Assembly: GCA_934203205.1 (NCBI GenBank)
Contig: CAKPYV010000014.1
Span: 1-56,140 of the forward strand
DNA from: an uncultured Anaerovibrio sp.
GTDB taxonomy: Bacteria; Bacillota; Negativicutes; Selenomonadales; Selenomonadaceae
Direction: 5' to 3'
DNA: 56,140 nucleotides
Positions 42,129-50,255 of the stretch are shown here, in pieces. The notes below the pieces were generated by a model. It did no database searches. It worked only from the letters and a program-made list of their open reading frames with translations, and had not been told where the DNA came from. Every line of letters begins with the position of its first letter. Positions within the stretch are counted from its first letter, which is position 1. The translations under genes and the position numbers were made by a program.

Positions 42129-42575
42129 ATGAAAATAGATGGTTTAGGTACTAGGCCTACACTGGCCTCCAGAAATATGGATGCCGGTCACAGAGCAGCC
42201 TCTCTGGAGGGAGATTTTGCCTCAGAGCTGGAGGATCAGCAGGGAGAAATGTCTCGTGAGCAGCTGCAGCAAATGCTGGACAAGATTGATGAGCAGGGAC
42301 AGCGCCTTACTAAGACACCTACCTATGATGAATTGAAGTCCTATCGGGGATTAATCAAGAACTTTGTTGGCACGGTGGTTTCCCAGATGTACTCTGTTAA
42401 CACCCAGGCAGGCTGGGACAGAATGGGGCGGCAAAAGGTATATACCACTGTCCGGAAAATTGACCGGGAACTGGAAAATATGGCAGAGAAAATCCGCCTA
42501 GGCCAGACCAAGCAGCTGGATATTGTGGCCAGCCATGATGCGATTCGCGGTATGCTGGTAGATTTGTATATGTAG
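42129..42575 (+). CDS. yaaR: YaaR family protein (DUF327)
   Basis: The 148-residue helical protein has the DUF327 pattern: an acidic N-terminal half (DFASELEDQQGEMSREQLQQMLDKIDEQG) broken by TPTYDELKSYRGLIKNFVG, then RKVYTTVRKIDRELENMA. Its role is unknown. It lies directly before holB, as in Bacillus subtilis, where yaaR-holB-yaaT are neighbours. ATG 42129 follows GCGGAGGGG; the frame is open upstream to 42096 without a signal. Confidence 0.88.
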   Translation: MKIDGLGTRPTLASRNMDAGHRAASLEGDFASELEDQQGEMSREQLQQMLDKIDEQGQRLTKTPTYDELKSYRGLIKNFVGTVVSQMYSVNTQAGWDRMGRQKVYTTVRKIDRELENMAEKIRLGQTKQLDIVASHDAIRGMLVDLYM

Positions 42576-42586
42576 GCCCTGCTGTT

Positions 42587-43594
42587 ATGAATATGCAGTG
42601 GAACAATATTATAGGTCATAAGCAGGTTATAACTCAGCTATGCTTAATGCAGCAGGAGGATAGAATCCCCCATGCCATGTTGTTTTGTGGTACAGATGGG
42701 GTAGGTAAATTTCTTGTAGCAGAGGCCTTGGCAGCGGCCATACTATGTCATGCTCCTGTCCACAATCAGGCCTGCGGTCATTGCAAGGCTTGTCGAGCTT
42801 TGGCAGCTGGTACCCATCCGGATTTTTTTCAGATTCAGCCGGAAAGCGAAACCAAGGCAGCACCTGCCATTCGGATTGAGGCGGTTAGAAAGCTGCAGGA
42901 GGAGATAGCCCGTATACCTCTTTTGTCAGAACGGCGGGTGGTTATTATGCAGGAGGCAGACAAAATGAATGAGGCTGCTGCCAATTGCCTGCTGAAAACC
43001 ATTGAGGAGCCTTCGGGGCAGATTGTGTTTATCCTGCTTACCAGTCGGCCATCAGCCTTGCTGGATACCATTATTTCCCGTTGTATGCGGGTGGAATTTG
43101 GCATTCTTCAACCTGAGGAGCTGGTGGCGATATTGCACCAGCAGGGGATAGAGGAGCCTTTGGCTGGCAAATTGGCCTCCATTGCCGACGGCAGTGTGTC
43201 AAAGGCACTGGCCATGCAGGATGAGGAGCTGTTGAATTTGCAGGCTCAGGCCTTTGACCTGGCTTCGGCGGCAGGCACTCTTGGGGTGGAACAGCTTTTG
43301 CAGCTGGCCAAGGAAATGTCCAATCACAGTCGGGAAAGGCTGATTCAGTGGCTAGGCTTCTTAGCCATGATTTACCGTGATTTGCTGATGCTGTACAGTG
43401 GCAGCGGTCTGCCCTTGTACAATCAGTCAGATATAGATAGATTGTCCTCCTTGCTGAACAAATACCATCAGCAGGAGCTGTTGCAGCTTTTGCAGCTGGT
43501 ACAGGATTACCAGAAGCGATTGGGCAGCAATGTAAATACTCAGCTTTGCCTGGAGGGCTTTCTCATTAGGATAAATAATTATTTGGAGGAATAA
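42587..43594 (+). CDS. holB: DNA polymerase III subunit delta'
   Basis: Delta' is part of the clamp loader that puts the sliding clamp on DNA. The 335-residue AAA+ protein has NIIGHKQVITQL, a P-loop-like GTDGVGKF, a zinc-binding cluster (CGHCKACRAL) and the SRC motif (IISRCMRVEF). The C-terminal region is helical. It overlaps nothing but lies 11 bases after yaaR and shares stop/start spacing with ricT (TAA immediately followed by ATG). Confidence 0.93.
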   Translation: MNMQWNNIIGHKQVITQLCLMQQEDRIPHAMLFCGTDGVGKFLVAEALAAAILCHAPVHNQACGHCKACRALAAGTHPDFFQIQPESETKAAPAIRIEAVRKLQEEIARIPLLSERRVVIMQEADKMNEAAANCLLKTIEEPSGQIVFILLTSRPSALLDTIISRCMRVEFGILQPEELVAILHQQGIEEPLAGKLASIADGSVSKALAMQDEELLNLQAQAFDLASAAGTLGVEQLLQLAKEMSNHSRERLIQWLGFLAMIYRDLLMLYSGSGLPLYNQSDIDRLSSLLNKYHQQELLQLLQLVQDYQKRLGSNVNTQLCLEGFLIRINNYLEE

Positions 43595-44425
43595 ATGCAG
43601 ACAGTTGTAGGAGTCCGTTTCAAGCGGGCTGGTAAGATATACTATTTTAGTCCAGGGAAGCTGGATATTAAGCTAAATGACAATGTTATTGTGGAAACAG
43701 CCAGAGGGCTGGAATTTGGCACAGCCGTTATAGGGCCACGGGAGGTTTCTGATGGTGATGTGGTACTGCCCCTGAAGGTAGTACAGCGGCTGGCTACAGA
43801 TGCTGATAAAGCCAAGGTGGAGGATAATGCCCAGCGTCGGGATGAGGCTTTCCGTCTTTGTGAGGAAAAAATTGCCGCTCATGGCCTGCCTATGAAGCTG
43901 GTGGATGTGGAATATACCTTTGATGTAAATAAGATTATTTTCTATTTTACAGCTGATGGCCGCATTGATTTCCGGGAGCTGGTTAAGGATTTGGCAGCTA
44001 TTTTCCGCACTCGTATTGAGCTGCGTCAGATTGGTGTGCGGGATGAGGCTAAGCTTATGGGTGGCATTGGCTGCTGTGGCCGTCCTTTGTGCTGTCATAG
44101 CTTTTTGGGGGAATTTGACCCGGTTTCCATTCGCATGGCCAAGGAACAGAATTTGTCCTTGAATCCAACTAAGATTTCCGGTATCTGCGGTCGTTTGATG
44201 TGCTGTCTGAAATACGAGAGCAATTGCTATAGCGGTAAATGCAACAAACGGAAGAAAATCAAGCCTCCTGTACAGGGCAGCAAGGTTATTACTGCCGAGG
44301 GCGAGGGGAAGGTTATCAATCTGAATATGCAGCGCCGTTCTGCTACCATTCTGCTGGATGACCGCAAGACTATTGTGGCTTCCTGGGAGGATGTTATTGA
44401 GAAGGACAGCGAGGATATGCAGTGA
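43595..44425 (+). CDS. ricT: PSP1-domain protein RicT (YaaT)
   Basis: The 276-residue protein has the PSP1 C-terminal domain and the family Cys pattern: GCCGRPLCC and CGRLMCCLKYE. In Bacillus, RicT with RicA and RicF forms an Fe-S complex that aids RNase Y in mRNA maturation. Partners ricA/ricF are not in the window. GGAGGA inside holB serves as ribosome binding site. It is followed by the methyltransferase gene with a GTGA overlap, a layout shared with Bacillus. Confidence 0.94.
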   Translation: MQTVVGVRFKRAGKIYYFSPGKLDIKLNDNVIVETARGLEFGTAVIGPREVSDGDVVLPLKVVQRLATDADKAKVEDNAQRRDEAFRLCEEKIAAHGLPMKLVDVEYTFDVNKIIFYFTADGRIDFRELVKDLAAIFRTRIELRQIGVRDEAKLMGGIGCCGRPLCCHSFLGEFDPVSIRMAKEQNLSLNPTKISGICGRLMCCLKYESNCYSGKCNKRKKIKPPVQGSKVITAEGEGKVINLNMQRRSATILLDDRKTIVASWEDVIEKDSEDMQ

Positions 44426-45183
44426 GCCAGGTGCAGGATTGGTCCCAGGTCCCCTTGGGGCCGGAGGAACGGCTGGACGACCTTCTTTGGGGTGGCAGAC
44501 ATATTATTCAAAATACCAATCAGTTTTGCTTCTCCATAGATGCTGTATTGCTGGCCCATTACCCTAAATATCATAGCAATTGGCGGGTTTTTGACCTAGG
44601 CACCGGCACAGGAGTTATGCCCCTGTTGATTGCTGATGAGGTAAAGGAAATTCACGCCTTGGAAATCAATCCGGTTATGGCTGCTTTAGCTCAGCGAAAT
44701 GTAAAGCTCAATGGGCTGGAGGACAAAATTCATGTGGCTCAGGGGGATTACCGTCAAATCAGCCAACTGTATCAGCGGGAAAGCTTTGACTGCGTAATTG
44801 TTAATCCGCCCTATAGGCCAGTTCAGCAGGGGACAATTAGTGCCATGGAGGGTATAGCGGCAGCTCGCCATGAAATTACGGCTACCCTTGAGGATGTGGT
44901 GGCTGCGGCTCGTTATCTTCTGAGATTTCGAGGTAGATTTGCTATGGTGCATTTGCCTGAAAGATTGGGGGAAATCATGGTGGCTATGGCCAAGCATCAG
45001 ATACAGCCCAAAAGATTGCAGCTGGTACAGCCCAAGCCCCATAAGGAATCCAATCTTATGCTTATAGAGGGCGTGGTAGGGGCTGCTCCCGGAGGCCTAA
45101 AGGCGGAGCTTCCCTTGGTAGTGCACAAGGCTGATGGCAGCTATACTGAGGAAATTTTAGCTATATACAATATGAAGAAATAA
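44422..45183 (+). CDS. tRNA1(Val) adenine-N6 methyltransferase family protein (YabB/TrmN6)
   Basis: The 253-residue SAM-dependent methyltransferase has motif I FDLGTGTGVMPLL (about 60-72), the acidic EINPV and the N6-adenine motif NPPYRP (about 130-135). By homology with E. coli YfiC and Bacillus YabB it likely makes m6A37 in a tRNA. It starts at GTG 44422 within the ricT stop codon region and precedes rsmI by a short gap, matching the Bacillus order yabB-rsmI. Confidence 0.88.
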   Translation: MSQVQDWSQVPLGPEERLDDLLWGGRHIIQNTNQFCFSIDAVLLAHYPKYHSNWRVFDLGTGTGVMPLLIADEVKEIHALEINPVMAALAQRNVKLNGLEDKIHVAQGDYRQISQLYQRESFDCVIVNPPYRPVQQGTISAMEGIAAARHEITATLEDVVAAARYLLRFRGRFAMVHLPERLGEIMVAMAKHQIQPKRLQLVQPKPHKESNLMLIEGVVGAAPGGLKAELPLVVHKADGSYTEEILAIYNMKK

Positions 45184-45198
45184 GGTGATTTTGCTTTG

Positions 45199-46053
45199 AT
45201 GTCAGAAGAAAACAGGGGGTGTCTTTATCTGTCAGCAACCCCTATTGGCAATCTGGAGGATATGACCTATCGGGGAGTACGGATGCTGGCAGAGGCAGAT
45301 TTGATTGCTGCCGAGGATACCCGCCATACCCGCAAGCTATTATCCCATTATGATATACATACACCTGCTACCAGTTATCACGAGCATAATAAGCTAACCA
45401 AGGGACCGGAGCTGGTGGAAAAAATGCTATCTGGTGCTGTGGTGGTTTGTGTAAGCGATGCAGGCCTGCCGGGAATCTCAGATCCTGGAGCCCATTTGGC
45501 GCAGCTGGCTATAGAGGCAGGAATACAGGTAAGTCCTTTGCCGGGAGCTAATGCAGCTTTGTCTGCCTTGATATGTTCAGGCTTGGATACAACCGCCTTT
45601 ACCTTTTATGGATTTTTGCCAAAATCCAGCAAAAAAAGACGGGAGTTGTTGGAAAGAATAAAATGTTCTCCAGAAACCCTGATTTTTTATGAAGCTCCCC
45701 ATCATCTCAAGGAAACTCTTAAACAATTATGCGAAGTCCTGGGGGAGGAAAGGCCGGCAGCAGCAGCTAGAGAGCTAACCAAACATTATGAGGAATTTAA
45801 TCGTCGCAGCTTAGGGGAGCTGCTGGACTATTATCAGGCTAACGAGCCTCGAGGTGAATTTGTCCTGATAATTTCCGGCTATGATGCGGAAAATGCGGAC
45901 TCTAGTAAGCAGGCAGAGGAAGTAACAGATCCGGTTCAGCTGGTAGAAGCCTTTGAACAGCAAGGACTTTCCCGAAAGGAAGCCATGCGGGAGACAGCAA
46001 AAAAATTGGGCATCAGCCGTCGGGATGTATATAATGTATTATTGAAGGCTTAG
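45199..46053 (+). CDS. rsmI: 16S rRNA 2'-O-methyltransferase RsmI
   Basis: RsmI methylates the ribose of C1402 in 16S rRNA. The 284-residue protein has YLSATPIGNLEDMTYR at the start, AAEDTRHTRKLL, SDAGLPGISDPG and LPGANAALSALICSG, all diagnostic. A C-terminal helical extension (about 230-284) ends with KLGISRRDVYNVLLK. An in-frame TTG at 45196 directly precedes the chosen ATG; AAGGTGA at 45182-45188 could serve either. Confidence 0.95.
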   Translation: MSEENRGCLYLSATPIGNLEDMTYRGVRMLAEADLIAAEDTRHTRKLLSHYDIHTPATSYHEHNKLTKGPELVEKMLSGAVVVCVSDAGLPGISDPGAHLAQLAIEAGIQVSPLPGANAALSALICSGLDTTAFTFYGFLPKSSKKRRELLERIKCSPETLIFYEAPHHLKETLKQLCEVLGEERPAAAARELTKHYEEFNRRSLGELLDYYQANEPRGEFVLIISGYDAENADSSKQAEEVTDPVQLVEAFEQQGLSRKEAMRETAKKLGISRRDVYNVLLKA

Positions 46054-46084
46054 CAATTTGTTATTTACTGTGAATATACTAACA

Positions 46085-46105
46085 AGGCAGGATATGGCCC
46101 TGCCT
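46085..46105 (+). repeat. Hairpin in the rsmI-metG gap
   Basis: A seven-base stem (AGGCAGG / CCTGCCT, seven-base loop) lies between rsmI and metG without a T-run. The 84-base gap is too short for a T-box leader and lacks the T-box signature, so metG is probably co-transcribed with rsmI. Confidence 0.3.
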
Positions 46106-46137
46106 CTGTGAATCTTATATATTAGGAGGTCCTATCG

Positions 46138-48081
46138 TTGGATAAGAAAAGTTTTTATATTACCACCCCAATTTATTACCCTAGTGCCAAGCTTCACATT
46201 GGCCACGCTTACTGCACCACTATTGCAGATTCTGTAGCTAGATTTCATCGTTTGGCAGATGAGGATGTTTTCTTTCTGACAGGCAGTGATGAGCATGGTC
46301 AGAAGATTCAGCAGAAGGCTGAGGAGCAGGGCATTACGCCAATTGAATATGTAAATCCTATTGTAGCAGGCTTTCAGAATCTCTGGAAGCTGTTGAATAT
46401 TTCCAATGACGATTTTATCCGCACCACAGAGAAGCGTCATGAAAAGGTGGTTCAGGAGGTGTTCCGTCGTATTTATGCCAAGGGGGATATTTACAAGGGG
46501 GCCTATACCGGCCTTTATTGTACTCCATGTGAAAGCTATTGGACTGAGCATCAGCTGGATGAAAATGGCTGCTGTCCAGATTGTCACCGTCCTGTACAGG
46601 AGGTTTCTGAGGAGGCATATTTCTTCAAAATCAGTAAGTATGCCGATCGTCTCCTGAAATATATTGAAGAAAATCCAGATTTTATCCAGCCTGTATCCCG
46701 TCGCAATGAGATGATTAACTTTATTAATCAGGGCATGGAGGATCTGTGTATTTCCCGTACCTCCTTTGATTGGGGTATTCCAGTACCTATTGATGATAAG
46801 CACGTTATTTATGTATGGTTTGATGCTCTTACCAACTACTTAACCCCTATTGGCTATTTGGATGATCCAGAGAAATTTCAGAAGTTTTGGCCAGCCAATG
46901 TTCATCTGGTAGGTAAGGAAATTGTTCGTTTCCATTCCATTATTTGGCCATGTATTTTGATGGCCTTGGATTTGCCACTGCCAAAGCAGGTATTTGGCCA
47001 CGGCTGGCTGGTCGTAGATGGCACCAAAATGTCCAAATCCATTGGCAATGTAGTAGATCCAATTGGCTTGATTGAGGAATTTGGTGCAGATGCTATCCGC
47101 TATTTCCTGCTTAGAGAAATCAATCTGGGCCAGGATGGCAATTTCTCCCGAGATGCTTTGATTCAGCGTATCAACTCTGATTTGGCTAATGATTTGGGTA
47201 ATCTGCTCCATCGTACTTTGAACATGGTAGGCAAATTCCAGCAGGGGGTAGTTTTGGCACCAGAGGGACGCTCCGAAATTGATGCTTCTCTGATTGAGGA
47301 TGCCATGACCGCTGTAAAGACCTTTGCTGATGATATGAACAATATGAAAATCAGCCATGCCATTAAGGCGGTTTGGGTCTTTATCAGCCGTGCTAATAAG
47401 TATATTGATGAAACTGCTCCTTGGGCTTTGGCCAAGGATGAAATCAAAAAGCAGGAGCTGGCCAATACCATGTACAATCTGGTAGAGGCTCTCCGGGTTA
47501 TCAGCGGCCTGATTTATCCTTATATGCCAACCACCGCTGGTAAGTTGTGGCAGCAGCTGAACCTGCCTGGCACCATTGAGGAATTGCGTTTGGCTGATAT
47601 TGAAAAATGGGGTGGCACTCCAGCCAATATGCATATTGGCCAGGCTCAGCAGCTTTTCCCTCGCATTGAGGTGGAAAAGGTGGAACAGCCAGTTAAGGAA
47701 GTCAAGAACAAGGCTGAGAGGCAGAAGTCCAAGAAGGATAAGCAGAAGGAAAGCCAGCCAGAGGGTGAGATTTCCATTGATGATTTTGCCAAAATCCAGC
47801 TACGGGTAGCCAAGGTGCTAGAGGCTGAGGCGGTGCCAAAGGCTGATAAGCTGTTGAAGTTGAAGATTGACCTGGGTGATGAGCAGAGAGAGCTGGTTTC
47901 TGGTATTGCCAAGCAGTACAAGCCGGAGGAACTGGTGGGCAAAAACGTTATTGTAGTTGCCAATCTGAAGGCTGCCAAGATTCGCGGTATAGTATCTCAT
48001 GGCATGGTATTGGCTGCTTCTGCCGGGGATGATTTGAAGCTGGTAACAGTGGATATGCCTGTAGGAAGCGTGGTTCGCTAA
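46138..48081 (+). CDS. metG: Methionine-tRNA ligase
   Basis: MetRS charges tRNA(Met). The 647-residue class I synthetase has the HIGH motif (LHIGH, residue about 20), KMSKS in TKMSKSIGN and a zinc-knuckle region (CTPCESYW, CCPDCH). A C-terminal EMAP/Arc1p-like tRNA-binding domain (about 545-647; KIQLRVAKVLEAEAVP) is joined by a Lys-rich linker. It starts at TTG 46138 with AGGAGGT optimally placed. The stop overlaps the tatD start (TAATG). Confidence 0.97.
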   Translation: MDKKSFYITTPIYYPSAKLHIGHAYCTTIADSVARFHRLADEDVFFLTGSDEHGQKIQQKAEEQGITPIEYVNPIVAGFQNLWKLLNISNDDFIRTTEKRHEKVVQEVFRRIYAKGDIYKGAYTGLYCTPCESYWTEHQLDENGCCPDCHRPVQEVSEEAYFFKISKYADRLLKYIEENPDFIQPVSRRNEMINFINQGMEDLCISRTSFDWGIPVPIDDKHVIYVWFDALTNYLTPIGYLDDPEKFQKFWPANVHLVGKEIVRFHSIIWPCILMALDLPLPKQVFGHGWLVVDGTKMSKSIGNVVDPIGLIEEFGADAIRYFLLREINLGQDGNFSRDALIQRINSDLANDLGNLLHRTLNMVGKFQQGVVLAPEGRSEIDASLIEDAMTAVKTFADDMNNMKISHAIKAVWVFISRANKYIDETAPWALAKDEIKKQELANTMYNLVEALRVISGLIYPYMPTTAGKLWQQLNLPGTIEELRLADIEKWGGTPANMHIGQAQQLFPRIEVEKVEQPVKEVKNKAERQKSKKDKQKESQPEGEISIDDFAKIQLRVAKVLEAEAVPKADKLLKLKIDLGDEQRELVSGIAKQYKPEELVGKNVIVVANLKAAKIRGIVSHGMVLAASAGDDLKLVTVDMPVGSVVR

Positions 48082-48914
48082 TGGCAGCTGTAACAGAAGC
48101 TATGGTGGCTCAGCTAGGCAAGGATTTAGGTCAGGCCAAGCTGATAGATACCCATGCTCACATTAATGTAGAGCATTTTGCTGAGGATAGGGATGCAGTG
48201 GTGGAGAGAGCAGCTCAGGCTGGTCTGAGCCACATTGTGAATATGGGGGACTCTATGGAGTCCTCCCAAAGTTCTGTGGCTCTTACCAAGGCATATCCTA
48301 TGGTTTATACCGGCGTGGGGATTCATCCAGAGGAAGTCCATCCTATGACTCAGGGTGATGAAGACCAGCTGGCTGGCTGGGCAGTTTTGCCCAAGGTGGT
48401 AGCCATTGGGGAAATTGGCTTGGATTATTACTGGGAAAAGGATGGGGACAAAAGACAGCTGCAGCGGGAGCTTTTTATTCATCAGTTGGATTTGGCCCGT
48501 CAGCTTCATTTGCCAGTATGTGTCCACAATCGTGAGGCTCATGGGGATACTATGGAAATTCTCCGCAAAGAAGGCAAGGGCATCGTAGGCGTAATGCATT
48601 GCTTCTCTGGCAGTCTGGAAATTGCGCAGGAACTGGTGAAAATGGGCTGGTTTATTGGGGTAGATGGGCCCTTGACCTTCAAAAATGCCACCAAATTGCC
48701 AGAAATTGTGCAGAAGCTTCCTTTGGAGCGAATTGTGGTGGAAACTGATTGCCCTTATATGGCACCAGTGCCTATGCGAGGGAAGCGAAATGAGCCTGCC
48801 TTTGTCTATCATGTGGCAGCCAAGCTGGCTCAGCTCCGGGGAGAATCCCTAGAGAAGGTGGCCCACCAGACCACAGCTAATGCACTGGAGCTATATCCAA
48901 AGCTAGAATTGTAA
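48081..48914 (+). CDS. tatD: TatD family deoxyribonuclease
   Basis: TatD/YabD proteins are metal-dependent nucleases of the amidohydrolase fold. The 277-residue protein has metal ligands in DTHAHIN, IGEIGLDYYW, CVHNREAH, MHCFSGS and ETDCPYMAP. It carries a short extra N-terminal stretch before LIDTHAHIN. It overlaps metG by one base, in the same metG-tatD order as Bacillus metS-yabD. Confidence 0.94.
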   Translation: MAAVTEAMVAQLGKDLGQAKLIDTHAHINVEHFAEDRDAVVERAAQAGLSHIVNMGDSMESSQSSVALTKAYPMVYTGVGIHPEEVHPMTQGDEDQLAGWAVLPKVVAIGEIGLDYYWEKDGDKRQLQRELFIHQLDLARQLHLPVCVHNREAHGDTMEILRKEGKGIVGVMHCFSGSLEIAQELVKMGWFIGVDGPLTFKNATKLPEIVQKLPLERIVVETDCPYMAPVPMRGKRNEPAFVYHVAAKLAQLRGESLEKVAHQTTANALELYPKLEL

Positions 48915-49064
48915 TTTTTGCGCAAAATCTCCTCATTTTTAGCCTGAAAAAATCAAAATATTCTCAAAGTGGTGTACAGGCCCAAAATCCCCATGATTAC
49001 TGACTTTTTATCGTGATAAAACCCGTTGAAATTCCTTTAAAGTGGGATAGACTTCCTTGAAAAT

Positions 49065-49093
49065 TTGACATAGAGGCTATTTTGTGATATAGT
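49065..49093 (+). promoter_or_regulatory. Promoter of the 3D-domain protein gene
   Basis: Perfect -35 TTGACA (49065-49070), 17-base spacer and -10 TATAGT (49088-49093) lie 31 bases before the start codon. Confidence 0.75.
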
Positions 49094-49123
49094 ATCCTTC
49101 GTAATTTAATAAGGGGGTATTTA

Positions 49124-49897
49124 ATGACCTTAAAGAAACTATATGTCCGATGTAGGAAGGATGTCCGGTATCCTATCAGCATAGGACTCATGTGCGGTAC
49201 AATGATGCTTTCTGGTTTCATTTCCAACCGACATGTAACAATAGCAGTGGATGGCCAGCAGCTGGAGCTGAATACACCTTATAAGACACCAATGAACATC
49301 CTTAGTCAGGCCGGTGTAGACCTGCGAGAGGGTGATGAGTATTCCTTCTCCCATAACGAAAAGGGAGAGGTACTGACCGTCAATCGTGCTGCAACTATTA
49401 CCATTGATTACAATGGTACAGAAGATAAAATTTTAACCTGCCAGCCAACAGTAGGAGAAGTCATGGAAACTTATGGCTATGTTGGCAATGGCTACGAGGT
49501 CGCAGAGGGGCTGGATGCCGCTGTTGTAACCGGTATGACTATCCATGTAAAGGATGTACCGGTAGCACCGCCTGTAACAGTGAATACTGTTAACACCAAT
49601 CATGGTGACATGACCTACGCAAGCTGTTTATCAATGGAGGCTAGTGCCTATCTGCCATCTGATGGCAGTGGAGCAGGCATTACCGCCACAGGAGATATTG
49701 CTAGACGAGGAATCGTGGCTGTAGATCCTGATGTGATTCCCCTGGGCACCAGAGTATATATTCCAGGCTATGGAACTGCTGTGGCTGCTGATACAGGTGG
49801 AGCTATCCGTGGAAATAAAATAGATTTGTGCATGGAAAGCTACGGCGAGGCAATTGATTTTGGCCGCCGGTCGGTAGAAGTATACATCCTAAATTAA
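49124..49897 (+). CDS. Secreted or anchored DUF348/3D-domain protein (YabE-like)
   Basis: The 257-residue protein has an N-terminal hydrophobic segment (about 18-36), one or two DUF348 ubiquitin-like repeats (about 45-150; VDGQQLELNTPYKTPMNIL, TVGEVMETYGYVGNG) and a C-terminal 3D domain. The latter holds the three conserved Asp (AVDPDVIP, AADTGG, KIDLCM). The 3D/double-psi barrel resembles MltA-type lytic transglycosylases, so a peptidoglycan role is likely. The G5 domain of Bacillus YabE is missing. Position after tatD matches yabD-yabE. Confidence 0.88.
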   Translation: MTLKKLYVRCRKDVRYPISIGLMCGTMMLSGFISNRHVTIAVDGQQLELNTPYKTPMNILSQAGVDLREGDEYSFSHNEKGEVLTVNRAATITIDYNGTEDKILTCQPTVGEVMETYGYVGNGYEVAEGLDAAVVTGMTIHVKDVPVAPPVTVNTVNTNHGDMTYASCLSMEASAYLPSDGSGAGITATGDIARRGIVAVDPDVIPLGTRVYIPGYGTAVAADTGGAIRGNKIDLCMESYGEAIDFGRRSVEVYILN

Positions 49898-49924
49898 ATA
49901 ACCGGATAACTGTTGTATAACAGT

Positions 49925-49980
49925 AAGAAGCGGGGAATAGTACAGGCAGAACAGCCCTTTACTAGTCCCCGCTTCTTATT
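49925..49980 (+). terminator. Terminator-like hairpin after the 3D-domain gene
   Basis: Arms AAGAAGCGGGG (49925-49935) and CCCCGCTTCTT (49967-49977) form an eleven-base perfect stem with further inner pairing, followed by ATT and a short T stretch. The T-run is modest. Confidence 0.65.
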
Positions 49981-50093
49981 TGGGGTAATACGCAGGTAAT
50001 TTATATAGGTATAATTGACTATTGTTCAATGGAAATTTACAAATGTTACAACATCTAAATATATAGGTAAAAATTTCCAAATATTTTTTTGTG

Positions 50094-50122
50094 TTGAAAA
50101 AAACATTTTTATAGCGTAAAAT
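50094..50122 (+). promoter_or_regulatory. Promoter of the EAL-domain gene
   Basis: -35 TTGAAA (50094-50099), 17-base spacer and -10 TAAAAT (50117-50122). The transcript would have a leader of about 100 bases containing a hairpin (CTCTT-gggg-AAGAG) and a short open frame before the main start. Nothing else is seen in the stretch 49981-50093. Confidence 0.7.
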
Positions 50123-50177
50123 AGTACATAGGGATAGGAGGCTCTTGGGGAAGAGAGTCTTGCATAAGGAAGTTATA

Positions 50178-50255
50178 ATGGTGCAGCAAATTTATCTGTA
50201 CCAGCTATTTTTTAGTTGGGAGCTTATTATATGGAAATGGGTCATGAGGATTTGA
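50178..50255 (+). CDS. Possible 25-codon upstream ORF overlapping the EAL gene start
   Basis: An ATG at 50178 preceded by AAGGAAG opens a 25-codon frame rich in hydrophobic and Trp residues (MVQQIYLYQLFFSWEL start) that ends at 50255, past the EAL gene start at 50231. It could couple or limit translation of the main gene. No homology is recognised, so it may be chance. Confidence 0.25.
   Translation: MVQQIYLYQLFFSWELIIWKWVMRI

Noticed and set aside
46054..46137. A T-box riboswitch before metG
   Set aside because: The gap is only 84 bases, lacks the conserved T-box sequence and has no terminator/antiterminator pair; only a plain hairpin is present.
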